Assembly: GCF_900141835.1 (NCBI RefSeq)
Contig: NZ_FQZD01000039.1
Location: forward strand, 1 to 35,703
Length of the DNA: 35,703 bases
Reading direction: 5' to 3'
Origin: Propionispora hippei DSM 15287
GTDB lineage: Bacteria; Bacillota; Negativicutes; Propionisporales; Propionisporaceae
This document shows positions 35,479-35,703 of the stretch, one piece after another (the first letter of the stretch is position 1; each line of letters starts with the position of its first letter). Position numbers and translations under genes: made by a program. The notes below the pieces were generated by a model. It had not been told where the DNA came from and searched no databases. It worked only from the letters and a program-made list of their open reading frames with translations.

Positions 35479-35537
35479 GCCTCTTTTGTTAGAATAAATG
35501 CAGGTTTGCCGACCGCATAACTCTAAACAAAGGAGGC
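35479..35537 (+). promoter_or_regulatory. RNA hairpin hiding the tnpA ribosome site
   Basis: GCCTCTTTTGTTAGA (35479-35493) pairs with TCTAAACAAAGGAGGC (35522-35537): 15 pairs, one G-U and one bulged A. The right arm contains the Shine-Dalgarno AAAGGAGG (35529-35536), 8 bases before the ATG. In Salmonella IS200 a 5' hairpin likewise blocks translation. Confidence 0.8.
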
Positions 35538-35544
35538 GCATCCA

Positions 35545-35703
35545 ATGGATGATACTAAGAGTTTAGCACAATAGTAAATGGCGGTGCAAATATCATATAG
35601 TATTTGCACCAAAATATCGTAGACAGGTGATATATGGAAAAATAAAAGCGGATATAGGAGTGATCCTAAGGAAGCTGTGTGAGTACAAAGGTGTGGAAAT
35701 TTT
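35545..35703 (+). pseudogene. tnpA: IS200-type Y1 transposase TnpA, 5' part with frameshift
   Basis: Starts ATG 35545 (MDDTKSLAQ) and hits TAG at 35572. Dropping one A at 35570-35571 restores a frame open to the window end, reading HSKWRCKYHIVFAPKYRRQV then IYGKIKADIGVILRKLCEYK. This is the typical N-terminus of IS200 TnpA, the single-strand HUH/Y1 transposase; the HUH motif and catalytic Tyr lie beyond the window. The one-base insertion makes this copy likely inactive unless frameshifting or a sequence error is involved. Confidence 0.85.

Larger units (their letters stand above)
35423..35703 (+). mobile_element. IS200/IS605-family insertion sequence, left end (continues past window)
   Basis: The left end is marked by a subterminal hairpin ACCACATGC-TAT-GCATGTGGT (35423-35443), of the kind TnpA recognises as single-stranded DNA. 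Then come a leader and the start of an IS200-type tnpA. Inserted just after the bactofilin terminator. The exact cleavage base cannot be set without an empty site; the right end is beyond the window. Confidence 0.85.

Overview
The window looks like the replication-origin region of a diderm, anaerobic Firmicute, most likely a Negativicute of the Sporomusa/Pelosinus type. The gene order around dnaA is the classic Firmicute one (dnaA-dnaN-yaaA-recF-remB-gyrB on the minus strand; rpmH-rnpA-yidD-yidC-jag-mnmE-mnmG-rsmG-noc on the plus strand). Yet the window also carries an outer-membrane trimeric autotransporter and an RND efflux pump with a lipoprotein adaptor, which need an outer membrane. HydF and a split B12-dependent methionine synthase fit an anaerobe. 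The genus is inferred, not proven.

Layout. 1-8504: accessory envelope genes: the end of a YadA-like adhesin, a Gfo/Idh/MocA oxidoreductase, an unrecognised secreted protein, an HtrA protease, and a TetR regulator followed by an RND adaptor/pump operon. Two matching 23-bp operators, each with a promoter -10 box inside, control the regulator and the pump. 8622-16076 (minus): gyrB, remB, a DUF721/DciA-like gene with a zinc-ribbon-like tail, recF, yaaA, dnaN, dnaA; gyrA does not follow gyrB. DnaA boxes flank dnaA on both sides (about 14260-14436 and 16298-16611), so oriC appears bipartite. 16764-24160 (plus): ribosome, RNase P, membrane insertion, tRNA modification and nucleoid-occlusion genes. 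24287-27418 (minus): a two-gene methionine synthase operon set between noc and soj, which are adjacent in Bacillus subtilis. 27947-29612: parA/parB with one near-perfect and one perfect parS. 29782-32430: aspA-hydF. 32567-35369: DUF554, DUF4446, an M23 peptidase and a bactofilin. 35423 to the end: the left end of an IS200-type element with a frameshifted tnpA.

How it works together. DnaA, the two box clusters, DnaN, RecF and the DciA-like protein are initiation and replication functions. ParA/ParB/parS segregate the origin, and Noc links DNA to the membrane; noc carries a perfect Noc-binding palindrome in its own coding sequence, just as parB carries a parS-like site in its own. The M23 peptidase and bactofilin are a likely cell-shape pair.

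I found no large new multi-gene system. The least explained items are non-coding: a three-copy palindromic intergenic repeat (14453, 18968, 27656), an independent 160-bp fold-back element in the dnaA leader (16105-16264), the structured leader before aspA-hydF, and a GC-rich structured spacer before the M23 gene.
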